Positions 22,319 through 32,036 of a stretch of 64,000 bases of DNA are shown piece after piece. Within the stretch, counting starts at the first letter, position 1; each line of letters starts with the position of its first letter. The notes beneath the pieces are model-generated. The model did not search any database. It saw nothing but the letters and a program-made list of their open reading frames with translations, and was not told the origin of the DNA. Location of the stretch: positions 78,643,482 to 78,707,481 of the forward strand of contig NC_073626.1 in assembly GCF_029407905.1 (NCBI RefSeq), in the 5' to 3' direction. Position numbers and translations under genes: made by a program. Origin of the DNA: Bubalus kerabau. Lineage: Eukaryota; Chordata; Mammalia; Artiodactyla; Bovidae.

Positions 22319-22957
22319 TATGTGCTGCCCGTTAGTAACCATGGCTCAGCCATCGTTAGTGAATTTCAGGTAAAACCCTTACCTAAGTTCAGTGGAGGCC
22401 ATTTAAAATTAGTCAAGATTTTTATATGGATAAATATTCCCCCTCAAAAAAAAAAAACCCTTAATTTACTTACTTTATTTGCATATTCTAAATAAAGCAC
22501 TGAGTATTGGAGACGTTAAGTCTAATTCCATGTTAATAAGTGGCAAATCCAGGATTTAAAAAGATATACAATTGGCTCCCAAATCCCACACTCTTACTAT
22601 TTTATTATACAGTTTCGTTTACTACTTTGTATTTTAATGCTTGGTCCATATATGGGGCTCAGTAAAAGTTTGAAAATCATTTGAAAAGATAACAAAAATT
22701 AATATACAAATGTTTTATTATTTTTAGAAGTTGTATGTACATGATATTAATATAAACATATTTAATAGCATGTAACTACAACTGCTAAAATATATATATA
22801 TATTTTTTTCATATGTATATACATCATCTTTGGAGCATCAGAGCCTCTGTGAGAGACCCAGGAACAAATGAGTGTACACACAGGAAAAGGAATGAGGCAC
22901 CAACGGACATGTGGTTGAGGGTCCTTGGAGAGAAAAGAACTTGGCTAAGCTGAGAGG
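22319..22957. other. METTL8 intron, A/T-rich
   Basis: Contains an A-run (22447-22457) and a (TA)n tract (22790-22802). No gene seen. Confidence 0.45.
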
Positions 22958-23226
22958 CGGAGAAGGCAATGGCACCCCACTCCAGTACTTTTGCCTAGAA
23001 AATCCCATGGACAGAGGAGCCTGGTAGGCTGCAGTCCATGGGGTCGCTAGAGTCGGACATGACTGAGCGACTTCACTTTCACTTTTCACTTTCATGCATT
23101 GGAGAAGGAAATGGCAACCCACTCCAGTGTTCTTGCCTGGAGAATCCCAGGGACAGGGAAGCCTGGTGGGCTCCCGTCTATGGGGTCGCACAGAGTCGGA
23201 CACGACTGAAGTGACTTAGCAGTAAC
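22958..23226 (+). mobile_element. BOV-A2 SINE (dimeric)
   Basis: Two BovA monomers joined by the linker CACTTTCACTTTTCACTTTCATG, ending GACTTAGCAGTAAC. A perfect 11-bp duplication, AAGCTGAGAGG, flanks it at 22947-22957 and 23227-23237. It lies about 420 bases upstream of the METTL8 exon at 23644. Confidence 0.95.
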
Positions 23227-23643
23227 AAGCTGAGAGGAATTACAGGCCATGCCAGCTGTAGGCAGACAAGAAAGGGTGCCTGGAAGGGGTAGGAGCAAGA
23301 TTGAGCACTGCTGATGGATGGCTTTAGAGGTTTCTCATGTGAGAGTATGCTGGAATATAGGGCAAGTAGGCCCAAGAAAGGGAGGGCCTTACAAGCAGAT
23401 CAGGAACTTGAAAGTTACCCTGTAATTGGTAAGTGTTTTGAGACAGTGTTGGTTCAGAAACAACATGAAGGCACTCACATGCCACTCTAGAGAACAGTAC
23501 CTTGAAAAAAGAAACAGCAAGCCAAGGTCATCCAAAATTCTGGTAAAGAGGTACTTACTAACAAGTTTCAACTTACAGTTTCTTTCGTGTGTTGCTTCAG
23601 CTTATCTGAACTCTAGATTTAAATATTTCTTCCTTTTTCATAG

Positions 23644-23707
23644 GAATGTGCCAGAGTTCTTTCTTTATTGTTGTGATTTTGCTTCTGGAGCTGTGGAGCT
23701 AGTAAAG
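23644..23707 (+). CDS. METTL8: METTL8 coding exon, motif II strand (YCCDFASGAVELVK)
   Basis: This 64-base exon has the acceptor CTTTTTCATAG ending at 23643 and the donor GTATGC at 23708. The first base completes the Gln codon, followed by 21 codons, NVPEFFLYCCDFASGAVELVK. The acidic Asp in YCCDFA is the usual class I position that binds the ribose hydroxyls of SAM. The length is not a multiple of three, so skipping it would shift the frame. Direct-repeat BOV-A2 elements lie on either side (22958-23226 and 24296-24574), and a CHR-2-type SINE begins 115 bases after the donor. Confidence 0.94.
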
Positions 23708-23822
23708 GTATGCCTTGTATTTTCTTTAAAGAGAGCTGTATTTTAAAAGAATCTTAATTTATTTACTGTTGAAGTGATATTTTTTAATGTAACTACATCA
23801 AATATTATCTGTGACCATTTTT

Positions 23823-24170
23823 TTTTAAATTTTTGAGATGTGTCATTTTATTTTTTTATATTTTTTTGTTTATTTTTTGGCTGCACAGGGCCTTTGTTGC
23901 TGTGCACATGGGCTTTCTCTAGTTGTGGAGAGCGGGGGATACTCTCTAGCTGCAGCACATGGGCTTCTTATTGTGGTGGTTTCTCTTGTTACAGAGCACA
24001 GGCTCTAGGCCACGCAGGCTTCAGTAGTTGCGGCTCCGAGGCTCTAGAGCACAGGTTCAGTAATTGTGGTGCACGAGCTTAGTTGCCCCATGGCATGTGG
24101 GATCTTCCATGACCAGGGATTGAACCTGTATTGTAAGGCAGACTCAACCACTGGACCACCAGAGAAGCAC
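23823..24170 (-). mobile_element. CHR-2-type SINE, long copy
   Basis: Reverse-oriented: T-rich tail, TTTTGGCTGCACAGGGCC, GCTCTAGAGCACAGGTTCAG, tRNA-like head ending CCACTGGACCACCAGAGAAG. A perfect 16-bp duplication, ATCTGTGACCATTTTT, lies at 23807-23822 and 24171-24186. It starts 115 bases downstream of a METTL8 splice donor. Confidence 0.9.
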
Positions 24171-24295
24171 ATCTGTGACCATTTTTAACTGAGCTTTTAC
24201 TATTTTGCAAATCATATCATCAAAACAATTGAAGTTGTTTGGGACTTGGAATTCAGGGGAGTGGCTCCTACAGGGTGATATTTATATTTATACCA

Positions 24296-24574
24296 GAGAA
24301 GGCAATAGCAACCCACTCCAGTACTCTTGCTTGGAAAATCCCATGGATGGAGGAGCCTGGAAGGCTGCAGTCCATGGGGTCGCTAAGAGTCAGACACGAC
24401 TGAGCAACTTCACTTTCACTTTTCACTTTCATGCATTGGAGAAGGAAATGGCAACCCACTCCAGTGTTCTTGCCTAGAGAATCCCAGGGATGGCGGAGCC
24501 TCGTGGGCTGCCGTCTATGGGGTCACACAGAGTCGGACACGACTGAAGTGACTTAGCATAGCATAGCATAGCAT
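24296..24574 (+). mobile_element. BOV-A2 SINE with (AGCAT)n tail
   Basis: Dimeric BOV-A2 with the CACTTTCACTTTTCACTTTCATG linker. The usual (AGC)n end is replaced by (AGCAT)4 at about 24554-24574. TTTATAC occurs on both sides (24287-24293 and 24580-24586), a short probable duplication. It has the same orientation as the copy at 22958. Confidence 0.94.
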
Positions 24575-25524
24575 GGAGCTTTATACATAGCCTGGCACAT
24601 GGTAGGCACTCATTAAATTAAAAATTCTGCAAAAAAAAAAAGAGGTCTGAAAAGGCATTATCACAAATCTAAAATGTCCCTGACTATAAGGAAAACAGTT
24701 GGCACTTGGTCTTATTTGACCAATTCCCAAATTCTAGTAAGCATTATCATAGCAAAAAGAGGTAATTTTAGAAAATTGAAAAGGAATGGAAATTCTGCTA
24801 ACAAAAATGTTTGGTAAACACAGAACATAATTTCTGGTAATAAGGGTTACTAGTTTTTCATTGTAGACATTTTCTAAAATACTGAAAAGCCTAAAGGGAA
24901 AGATAAAATTTACCTATAGTCATGCTTTCTGGAGTCCTAGAGTGACTCAGAATTTTGGTATATATTCTTTTAGTATTGTTTTTATAGGCAAATAGTATGT
25001 GTATACTCTAATGCATTTTTAAAATAGCATCTTTAGTGAGATATAGTTCATATACCATAATATTCACCATTTATAAGTATACAATCCAGTGATTTTTTCA
25101 GTATATTTACAGAGTTGTACAGTCATCACCATTGCCTAATGTTGATTACATACTATAGGATATTTACTGATTAAGCCAAAGGAGGCATGGAACAAGCAGT
25201 GAGAGAGAGTGCAGAGGACCATCTCAGTGCCTGCGAAGTAACATAGGGTGAGCTTCCAGCACTACTGCCTGCTGACCCAGAAAGACTGCCCTACTCCACT
25301 TTTAAAGCTAAAGAAGGATTGCAAAAGAATATTTGTTACCAAGTCCAAGTGCTAGACTTAATTTTTTATGACAGTTTGAAATAAGCTAACAGAACACCTA
25401 ATCAGAAAATCAAATTCATAGAAGAAAGGCCTTTGGGAGAAGTTAAATTAACCTTTTTGATTTGAAAAAAAAAATACTAGAAGTCTGCTGAAAACTTTGT
25501 CTTTTCATTCCTTTATCATGACAG
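24575..25524. other. METTL8 intron, old L1-like relic
   Basis: Bases 24580-24615 look like a MIR tail (AGCCTGGCACATGGTAGGCACTC). Bases 25030-25145 (GAGATATAGTTCATATACCATAATATTCACC, ACAGAGTTGTACAGTCATCACC) are an old L1 fragment. Confidence 0.5.
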
Positions 25525-25664
25525 TCTCATGCATCGTACAGAGCAGCCCAGTGCTGTGCCTTTGTTCATGACGTTTGTGACCATGGCTTACCCTACCCTT
25601 TTCCGGATGGGACCCTGGATGTCATTCTCCTCGTCTTTGTTCTGTCTTCTATTCATCCTGACAG
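25525..25664 (+). CDS. METTL8: METTL8 coding exon, HDVCD / LPYPFPDG segment
   Basis: The acceptor is ATCATGACAG ending at 25524 and the donor is GTAAAT at 25665. It carries 46 codons plus two bases of an Arg codon: SHASYRAAQCCAFVHDVCD, then HGLPYPFPDGTLDVILLVFV and LSSIHPD. HDVCD is the motif that contacts the adenine of SAM. The LPYPFPDG to VFVLSSIHP stretch is the conserved family motif IV region beside the active site. The frame is open, with no disabling change. Confidence 0.95.
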
Positions 25665-28600
25665 GTAAATGACGACGAAAGGGCAGAGCAAATATGTACA
25701 GCCCCTTTATCAGGAGTGGCTTTCAGATCTATCAAAGCAAAAATGACAATTCTTGAATTTATTATTTCGTGAACTACATTACGTGTAATATGCAGCCTTT
25801 TAAATGCAGTTTTTCCTTTCTTCAGACTTTTAGAAAGAAACTGGCCAAACTGTTTCATTAGTGAGCTTTCTGTCACTGTCAGAAAGAAGTGAGCATCTTA
25901 TGGCAAGACACATACCTATTAAAAGTGACAGTGCTTCAAGAAAATTACAAATTCAGAACAGCCTAATAGACTCCCAAGAGGGAAACTGTACTTGGTGATC
26001 AGAAACAAACATCTTTGATTTAGCTTCTTGCTCAATGTTTGTAATGAGGTGGGCCGTGAATCTGGCTTCACATAGGTCTTTAAAATATTTGTTTTAAGGA
26101 AGCCCACTAAGGAATTAGGGTTTATCAAGATTTTCCAGATTAACCTTGGACCTCTATCATCTAAGGTTGGTCTAGTGCCATCATTTAAGTATTTATGACT
26201 TAAATATTTTTGTTCACATAGTGTTCTGAAATAGTAAATATAGCTTTTCTCCAAAGAGGAAGCACAAAGAGATATTACAGCAATTGAAATGATCACTTTT
26301 CTTAAAATTTTTCCACTCTGTATGTATTAAGACACAAGTGTGCTAAATGTCTGGGGTTGTCCCTTCAGAATGTGTCTTAAAATTGGGTTTTTGTGATCTT
26401 CTGGTTAGTAGGTGCAGACTTAGCATCGACCACTTTGGTGAGTGTTACTCTTTCCCAGAGAAATCAAGCACTGTGTACTTCTTTCTTTGCTATAAGATCA
26501 CTAGGATCCTTTACAGGCCTTTTACTTCTCATTCAGAGATGTTCACTTTGATGACTTGTAGGGAAAAAAATTAGGTTTCCAAATAATGAATGAAATATGT
26601 AATTGCACCTAATGAGATCTATCAAGTTCCATGAAGTTACTTCCTCCCAGTTCTGTAACCTATTTCTGCTAACCTGTTGAGGCTATTGGCATTATTTAGG
26701 TACTAACATAAAGATGTCATCTATATTTTTTCACAGCTAAAAGGATAGAGGAGGTGGATAATGAACAAGATTTTCTATCTAACACGTATAACAGGAAAGT
26801 TTTAATTCAAATAAACCCTCAAAAAGGCTATTTATATTAGTTTAGATTATATGTTTTTTCATGATTTGAATTGAATGGAAAGGAGAAGGGGAAGCAGATA
26901 TCTTGAAAAGATTGTTTTTATAGTACATATATTCATTCTGTTTATTATAAAATACATTCAGATGTATCATGTCAGTACATTACATAGCTACTTTCTTACC
27001 TACATGGAAATGATCTAAAAATGAGGTAAGTGAGTAGAAGTTGGATAATAGTAAGTGAAAAGTGAGGCAGTATCTTTCAGGTCATCTAGCACTGTGATAG
27101 TAGATTTAGCCCCAGGAAAATTCTAGAAAAGTGGCTTCTTGCCAGCTTGGAAAAGCAATTCAGCAAGCCGTTGAGTCTAGGGAGTCCCAGCTTAAATGGG
27201 AGTAAACCATAGAAGGCTACAAAACAAGAAGTAACTGTCCTTCTTATCATTGAAATAAAAATATAATATATTTTCTAAAGATCTACACAGAGATTGTATA
27301 GATAAACAACTTTTTAAAAAATCTCTTCTTTCTCATCTTAAGAGAAAAGGGGCTTTCCCCATTCTTGTCTTGTCCCTATCATCCCCAACCCACTCCCACC
27401 TGCATTTCTTAGAAACTGGCTCTGGAATTGCACTATGAGCCAAGATGTACTGATAAGAGAAGCAGTTCCCCACCCCTTGCCTTGACCCACATTGCAGACT
27501 TTAAAGGACAGTTGGGAGCAAAGGGTTTGCAAAAGCAGGCTACATTTTGAAGTATTTGACTCTTTGCTTTTCTGTGTTTTCATTTCATGCTTGTCTTGCT
27601 AATAATTGCAGAAAGAGATTTTTCTCTGTACATAAACCATTTATCCTAAAAGTGAGTATTTTAAGCTTTAGATATGGTTTTAATTGCCAGATCCTAAGGA
27701 TATAAGCACAGTGTGAAAATAACCTGTAATAAAATAAACAAGGAAAAATAGTTTTATTTTTCATACACTTATGTTCATTTGTATAAATGAGATCTTCTCC
27801 TAGTCATGCCACTTTTTTTTTTGTCTCTTATTTTCATGGTTACTTTCAGTTTCTCACTACCTTCTTCATTACCTGACATACTCTTTCACCCCATTATTCC
27901 ACTGAACAATGTTTTAATTGGAAGGAACTTAAAGATTATGTGATCCAAACCTTTCATTTTTAAAATAAGAAATGCTCAGAAGCTTTAAGTAGTTTGGATA
28001 AAGCAGAGACAGAAAGGACTTACTACACAGGCTGCCATTTACCATTCTCTGCCCAGGGCCGACATTGATAACTGATTTTGTAGATTGTCATTCCCAGCAA
28101 GTCTTGAGTCCTTAATAGAGCTCTGTTGGCAGCCAGTGTCAGTCACTTGGCTTGTTATGAGATCTGAAATCTTTGCCATCTCTGTACCATAATCACACGT
28201 AAGGCTTTGAACACTTAACCAAAAAACATTAAATCAAGAGCAGTCACAAGAGGTCATGTCTGATTGGGAGCCAGATGGGTAGAATAAACAGTAAAAGAAG
28301 GAAAGGCTTCCCAGTATTGAGCTGGGGCTTAGAGTGTGAATAGAATTTAAATAGGCAGAGAGTAAGGAGGAGAGAATTTTTTCAGGGGAAGCCACGTGAG
28401 CACAGTCATGGGCGGCTCAGAATGAAGCATGTAACAGTTTGGCTAGCGATGCTTCAGATTAAGAAGCAGTGGGAAAGATGTTGGAAAGATTAATTGAGGC
28501 CAGTTGTAGGTGACCTTAAGGATTCAACTAAGAAACTAAGAGAACTAAGATTTTTATCCTATGGATTAATATCATGAAAATTTGCACAAAGGGATGATTT

Positions 28601-29356
28601 GAGAAAACCATCTTTTTAAGCAGAATAACTCATCAATACAGGAAGGATTGGCAGGGAAAATAATAAAGCTAGTTAGGAAGAAATTCTCTTTCCAGCCAGA
28701 GAACGATGGAGTTTGTACTAAGAGAGTACTAATGGAAACAAAAGAGAGAAAATACCAAATATGTAATAACGATAATAAAAAGACATACAATTTGATGATT
28801 GAACAGTTGTGAAGAGTATAATGGAAAAAGAGAAAAGTAAAAGAGGTCAAAGATTTTTCTGAGGTGTTACACTTCAGTGAATGATGGTACCTTTGAACTA
28901 AATAAAGAAGTCAAGAGGAAAAGCAGCTAGTTTTGGAGGAAAAGATGTCCCTGCTTAGGTATATCTGATTTGGGACAGCTCTGGCATATTTTTTGTCATG
29001 CAAGGAAAATGAAACGACTTTGGTTTTTTCTGCCTTGTAACTACCTGAATTTGCTGTAAATATCAGGAATGTCTGTATGGTTTTGCAGTTCAGTTTTGAC
29101 TTCATACATCAAGCTATGTGAAGTTACCACTCTAGTCATTTGGGTGATTTCTTGATATTCTAGACTTTTTGAATCTGATTATTGAGCAAATTGCTATCCT
29201 TTTTTCTTTCTATACAAAATACTTTTGTTTTTGGTGCCCTTATGTTTGTGGCTTAGATTTCTTTGGCCTTATAAAGCTATGCTTATTTTATCATTAAGAA
29301 TGTTAAATGTTGTGTAGAAAACAAGACTTCCACAGTCTCCTGCTTTGTCTTCAAAG
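25665..29356. other. METTL8 intron free of young repeats
   Basis: A 3.7 kb intron with no BovB, BOV-A2, Bov-tA or CHR-2 copy. Bases 27915-28000 show weak MIR3-like resemblance. No gene recognised. Confidence 0.5.
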
Positions 29357-29463
29357 GATGCAAGGTGTTATAAACCGACTGTCCAAGTTACTGAAACCTG
29401 GGGGAATGCTGTTATTTCGGGACTATGGAAGATATGATAAGACTCAGCTTCGTTTTAAAAGGG
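29357..29463 (+). CDS. METTL8: METTL8 coding exon, KPGGMLLFRDYGRYD segment
   Basis: The acceptor TTTGTCTTCAAAG ends at 29356 and the donor GTAATG starts at 29464. One base completes the Arg codon, then 35 codons encode MQGVINRLSKLLKPGGMLL, FRDYGRYDKTQLRFKR and one base of a Gly codon. KPGG marks the turn after the fifth helix of the Rossmann fold, and FRDYGRYD is a strong family signature. The start seen in frame at 29307 is intronic read-through, not a real start. Confidence 0.95.
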
Positions 29464-29597
29464 GTAATGATGTATTCAGTTTGGAATTATTTTCATGTGT
29501 TTTAAATAATGCTGTGTTTACATTTCATGTCAGTTTTGTTGTAGGTGGTGGTTTTTTTTAAGGAATACTAAGTTTCTCTTGTCACAATTTTTTTTAG

Positions 29598-29663
29598 GAC
29601 ATTGTTTATCTGAAAATTTTTATGTTCGAGGAGATGGCACCAGAGCATATTTCTTTACAAAAG
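29598..29663 (+). CDS. METTL8: METTL8 coding exon, ENFYVRGDGTRAYFF
   Basis: A polypyrimidine tract ending in TTTTTAG at 29597 precedes this 66-base exon, and the donor is GTATGC at 29664. It encodes HCLSENFYVRGDGTRAYFFTK between two split Gly codons. The YVRGDGTRAYFF stretch is near-invariant in the METTL2/6/8 family. The preceding intron is only 134 bases, by far the shortest in the window. Confidence 0.95.
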
Positions 29664-30417
29664 GTATGCATATCTATAAGAGGAAATAATTAGCTGTAGA
29701 AACTTTTCTTGGGTATACTTTGCAGGGAGAAACTCAAAAGCTCTAAAATGAGGCTTCAGGAGCTGATTAAACATGAGATGTCTTTACACTTTAGTGATTA
29801 TAACTGTTGTGTGTAAAAGCTTGAAAATGGCCTTTTGCCTTTTAATCTCTTTCCAATTGAAACTGCTTTAAAAAATCACTTGTTTCATTCTCATGCCCAA
29901 ATGAGGTTTCCGTTTTGGAGGTACCATTAGCCCAGACATAAAAAAATTGATGACATTCCACAGTCAAAAGAGGGAGTTTGATTTTAAGAGTCCATAGAAA
30001 ATTACTTATCCCTTGTCAATTTCTCATTTTAAAAAAAGCATTTAAAATGAATTCTGCATTCAAGTACTTTCCCCAAACTTACATGAGTACTTTTATAATG
30101 TGCTATTTGGGATCTCTGCAAACCAGCAAGAATTCAGACCTAGGGCATGTCTCAAAATATTGAAAGCTGCAACCAGTACTGTTGTGTATCTATTAATACC
30201 TGCTATGTTCAGCTGTTTATATTTGGTGTGTTTGTGTGAAGTAGAGGAAGCCTACTTGGTGTCATAGGTTTCCTTCATCAATTTGTACTAGAAAATGTTT
30301 CTTGGTATAAATGAAATTCATATGGTCAGTCATTCCATTAATGTTCCATTGTTCCTGACTGCCCCTCCCCCCCCCAAGTCACATGTCATATATTTGATTG
30401 CCATTTTTGTCTCACAG
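29664..30417. other. Last METTL8 intron
   Basis: Single-copy-looking sequence with a C-run at 30367-30375 near the acceptor. No feature beyond splice sites. Confidence 0.5.
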
Positions 30418-30608
30418 GGGAAGTGCATAATATGTTCTGTAAGGCTGGGTTAGATGAGAAGCAAAATCTGGTTGATCGTCGCTTACAAGTTAATAGGAAA
30501 AAAAAAGTGAAAATGCACCGAGTGTGGGTTCAAGGCAAATTCCAGAAGCCATTACACTTGACTCAAAAAAGCTCCAACTTGGTATTTTCAGTCCTTTCTC
30601 ATGGCTGA
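30418..30608 (+). CDS. METTL8: METTL8 terminal coding exon and stop
   Basis: The acceptor is TTGTCTCACAG ending at 30417; a C-run (30367-30375) lies about 45 bases upstream. Two bases complete the Gly codon, then 62 codons and TGA at 30606-30608. The protein reads EVHNMFCKAGLDEKQNLVDR, then RLQVNRKKKVKMHRVWVQGKF and a less conserved tail ending SVLSHG. The basic NRKKKVKMHRVW segment is the family C-terminal motif. The total agrees with a product of about 407 residues once the missing N-terminus is added. Confidence 0.95.
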
Positions 30609-31297
30609 ACTATGTATCATGTTAAGGTACAAACCAGAGGATTACACTATTCAGAGTCTTCAGTAAATCTTTCTTTTTGAAAAGACAGTCAGAAGAAGAG
30701 AATTTATGTATCCTGCTGTTTATCGTGGATGGACTGTTTTGTGCATTTTAAGCACACAGAAGTGACTTGGAAGAGAGCACAACATTCTGTGTTTTTAAAA
30801 CTTAATATGCTCAAGCCTGTTTGGATTTATTATGTCTTAACCATTTTGTTTGTTCTGAGTTTTAAAAGCATTTAGGTAAATTACTGATATAAGTCAGATG
30901 ATTCTGAGAAACCAAAGCCTGCCATTTTTTAGAAGTGAAAAAAATCATCTTTATTTATACATTAGTTGAACACAGCTGAACTCTCCTCCATTGTTAACTG
31001 ATAGCAGAGTCAGCTTGCCTTGTTTCCAAGGAAAGTCACAAGACCAAGGCAAAGGCCTATTTTTTTGTTTTGTTATTGTCTGTTGTCCATCCCCAAACCT
31101 TTTTTTTTTTTAATTTAGAGACTAATGTCTGAAACAGAATTTTAATTTATCTTTCCTTTCCTAAAATAGGGGAAGTATGACTAATGCTAACATTATTTTC
31201 AGGCTATTCTTTGGTGTACAAGTTGGAAGCCTTCTTTAAGAAGAGTATTTACCCAGGGAAATTCTTAAATTGTAGCAATTAAAAATTTTTTACTATT

Positions 31298-31567
31298 TGC
31301 TGGTGGTCCAGTAGTTAAGAATCTGCCTGCCAATGCAGGGGACATGAGTTCAATCCCTGATCCAGGACTTAAGATCCCATATGACATGGGGCAACTAGAC
31401 CTGCACACCCTCGTGCTCCACAAGAAGAAGAAGCCACTGCACTGAGAAGCTCGGGCACCACAACTAGAGAGCAGCCCCAGCTCAGTGCAACTAGAGAAAG
31501 TATTCGCACAGCAATGAAGTGCCCGTGCGCTGCATCAAAGACCCAGTGCGTCCAAAAAAATAAAAAT
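31298..31567 (+). mobile_element. CHR-2-type SINE in the METTL8 3' UTR region
   Basis: tRNA-like head (CTGGTGGTCCAGTAGTTAAG, GAGTTCAATCCCTGATCC) followed by the body GATCCCATATGACATGGGGC through GCGCTGCATCAAAGACCC and an A-tail at 31554-31567 that contains AATAAA. The flanking TTACTATTTGC and TTACCACTTTGC may be a decayed duplication. Confidence 0.85.
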
Positions 31568-31711
31568 GGTATTTACCACTTTGCCTCAAAAAAGATATAA
31601 ATTGGCTTGCAAATTGCATTTAGTAAAAATGGAGTTTCTAAGACTGGTCTTTCATTTGTTACACAATGTATACTGGGTACTTACTTTGTGCTGAATTATA
31701 TGGAATAATAC

Positions 31712-31725
31712 AATAAATAAATAAA
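31712..31725 (+). terminator. Candidate polyadenylation signal cluster
   Basis: Overlapping AATAAA hexamers (AATAAATAAATAAA) are followed within 30 bases by a GT-containing stretch (CCCTGTGTTTTGAG). They lie about 1.1 kb after the METTL8 stop, in what looks like an L2-type relic. The role is inferred from position and motif only. Confidence 0.3.
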
Positions 31726-31831
31726 GTCCCAGCCCTGTGTTTTGAGAGCATAAGTAGGCTGTAGCTGGCAAAGCAAAATGTGTGCATCCCAAGCCTCTAA
31801 ATCATGACCAAGATAATATATGAGCAAGTAC

Positions 31832-32036
31832 TCCTGGTAGCTCAGTGGTTAAAGCGTCTGCCTGCAATGCTGGAGACCTGGGTTCAATCCCTGGGTTGGG
31901 AACATCCCCTGGAGAAGGAAATGGCAACCCACTCCAGTATTCTTGCCTGGAGAATCCCGTGGATGGAGGAGCCTGGTGGGCTACAGTCCACGGGGTTGCA
32001 AAGAGTTGGACACGACTGAGCGACTTCACTTTCTTT
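31832..32036 (+). mobile_element. Bov-tA SINE
   Basis: Head CTCCTGGTAGCTCAGTGGTTAAAGCG with box B GGTTCAATCCC, body to GTTGGACACGACTGAGCGAC, and a (CTTT)n-like tail. Confidence 0.93.

Larger units (their letters stand above)
1..31726 (+). other. METTL8: METTL8 gene, 3' part (eight coding exons plus 3' UTR)
   Basis: This is the bulk of METTL8, a class I S-adenosylmethionine-dependent methyltransferase that forms 3-methylcytidine at C32 in the anticodon loop of mitochondrial tRNA-Thr and tRNA-Ser(UCN). It works in the mitochondrial matrix and belongs to the METTL2/METTL6/METTL8 family. Eight exons splice into one open frame of 1081 coding bases ending in TGA. The frame contains the SAM-binding loop VGCGAGNS, the HDVCD and LPYPFPDG segments, and the family C-terminus (FRDYGRYD, RAYFFTKG, VDRRLQVNRKKKVKMHRVW). 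If human METTL8 is about 407 residues, as I recall, the window lacks the first 48 or so, including the mitochondrial presequence. Identity rests on recognising the protein; METTL2 paralogues are less likely because the long Ser/Glu-rich linker in the 371-base exon is METTL8-like. The 3' end of the gene is only estimated. Confidence 0.93.
30609..31726 (+). other. METTL8: METTL8 3' UTR, extent uncertain
   Basis: Sequence after the stop is AT-rich and single-copy to about 31297, then contains a CHR-2-type SINE (31298-31567). I see no AATAAA between the stop and the SINE. The first candidates are AATAAA in the SINE A-tail (31559-31564) and the overlapping AATAAA cluster at 31712-31725. The mature end could be either of these, a non-canonical hexamer, or further downstream. 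Confidence 0.5.

Noticed and set aside
29307..29561. An 84-codon ORF containing METTL8 sequence
   Set aside because: The start is intronic and the end reads through the donor at 29464. Only 29357-29463 is coding.
31832..31905. tRNA-like sequences (GGTTCAATCCC boxes) as tRNA genes
   Set aside because: They are the tRNA-derived heads of Bov-tA SINEs, followed by the BovA body and flanked by target duplications.
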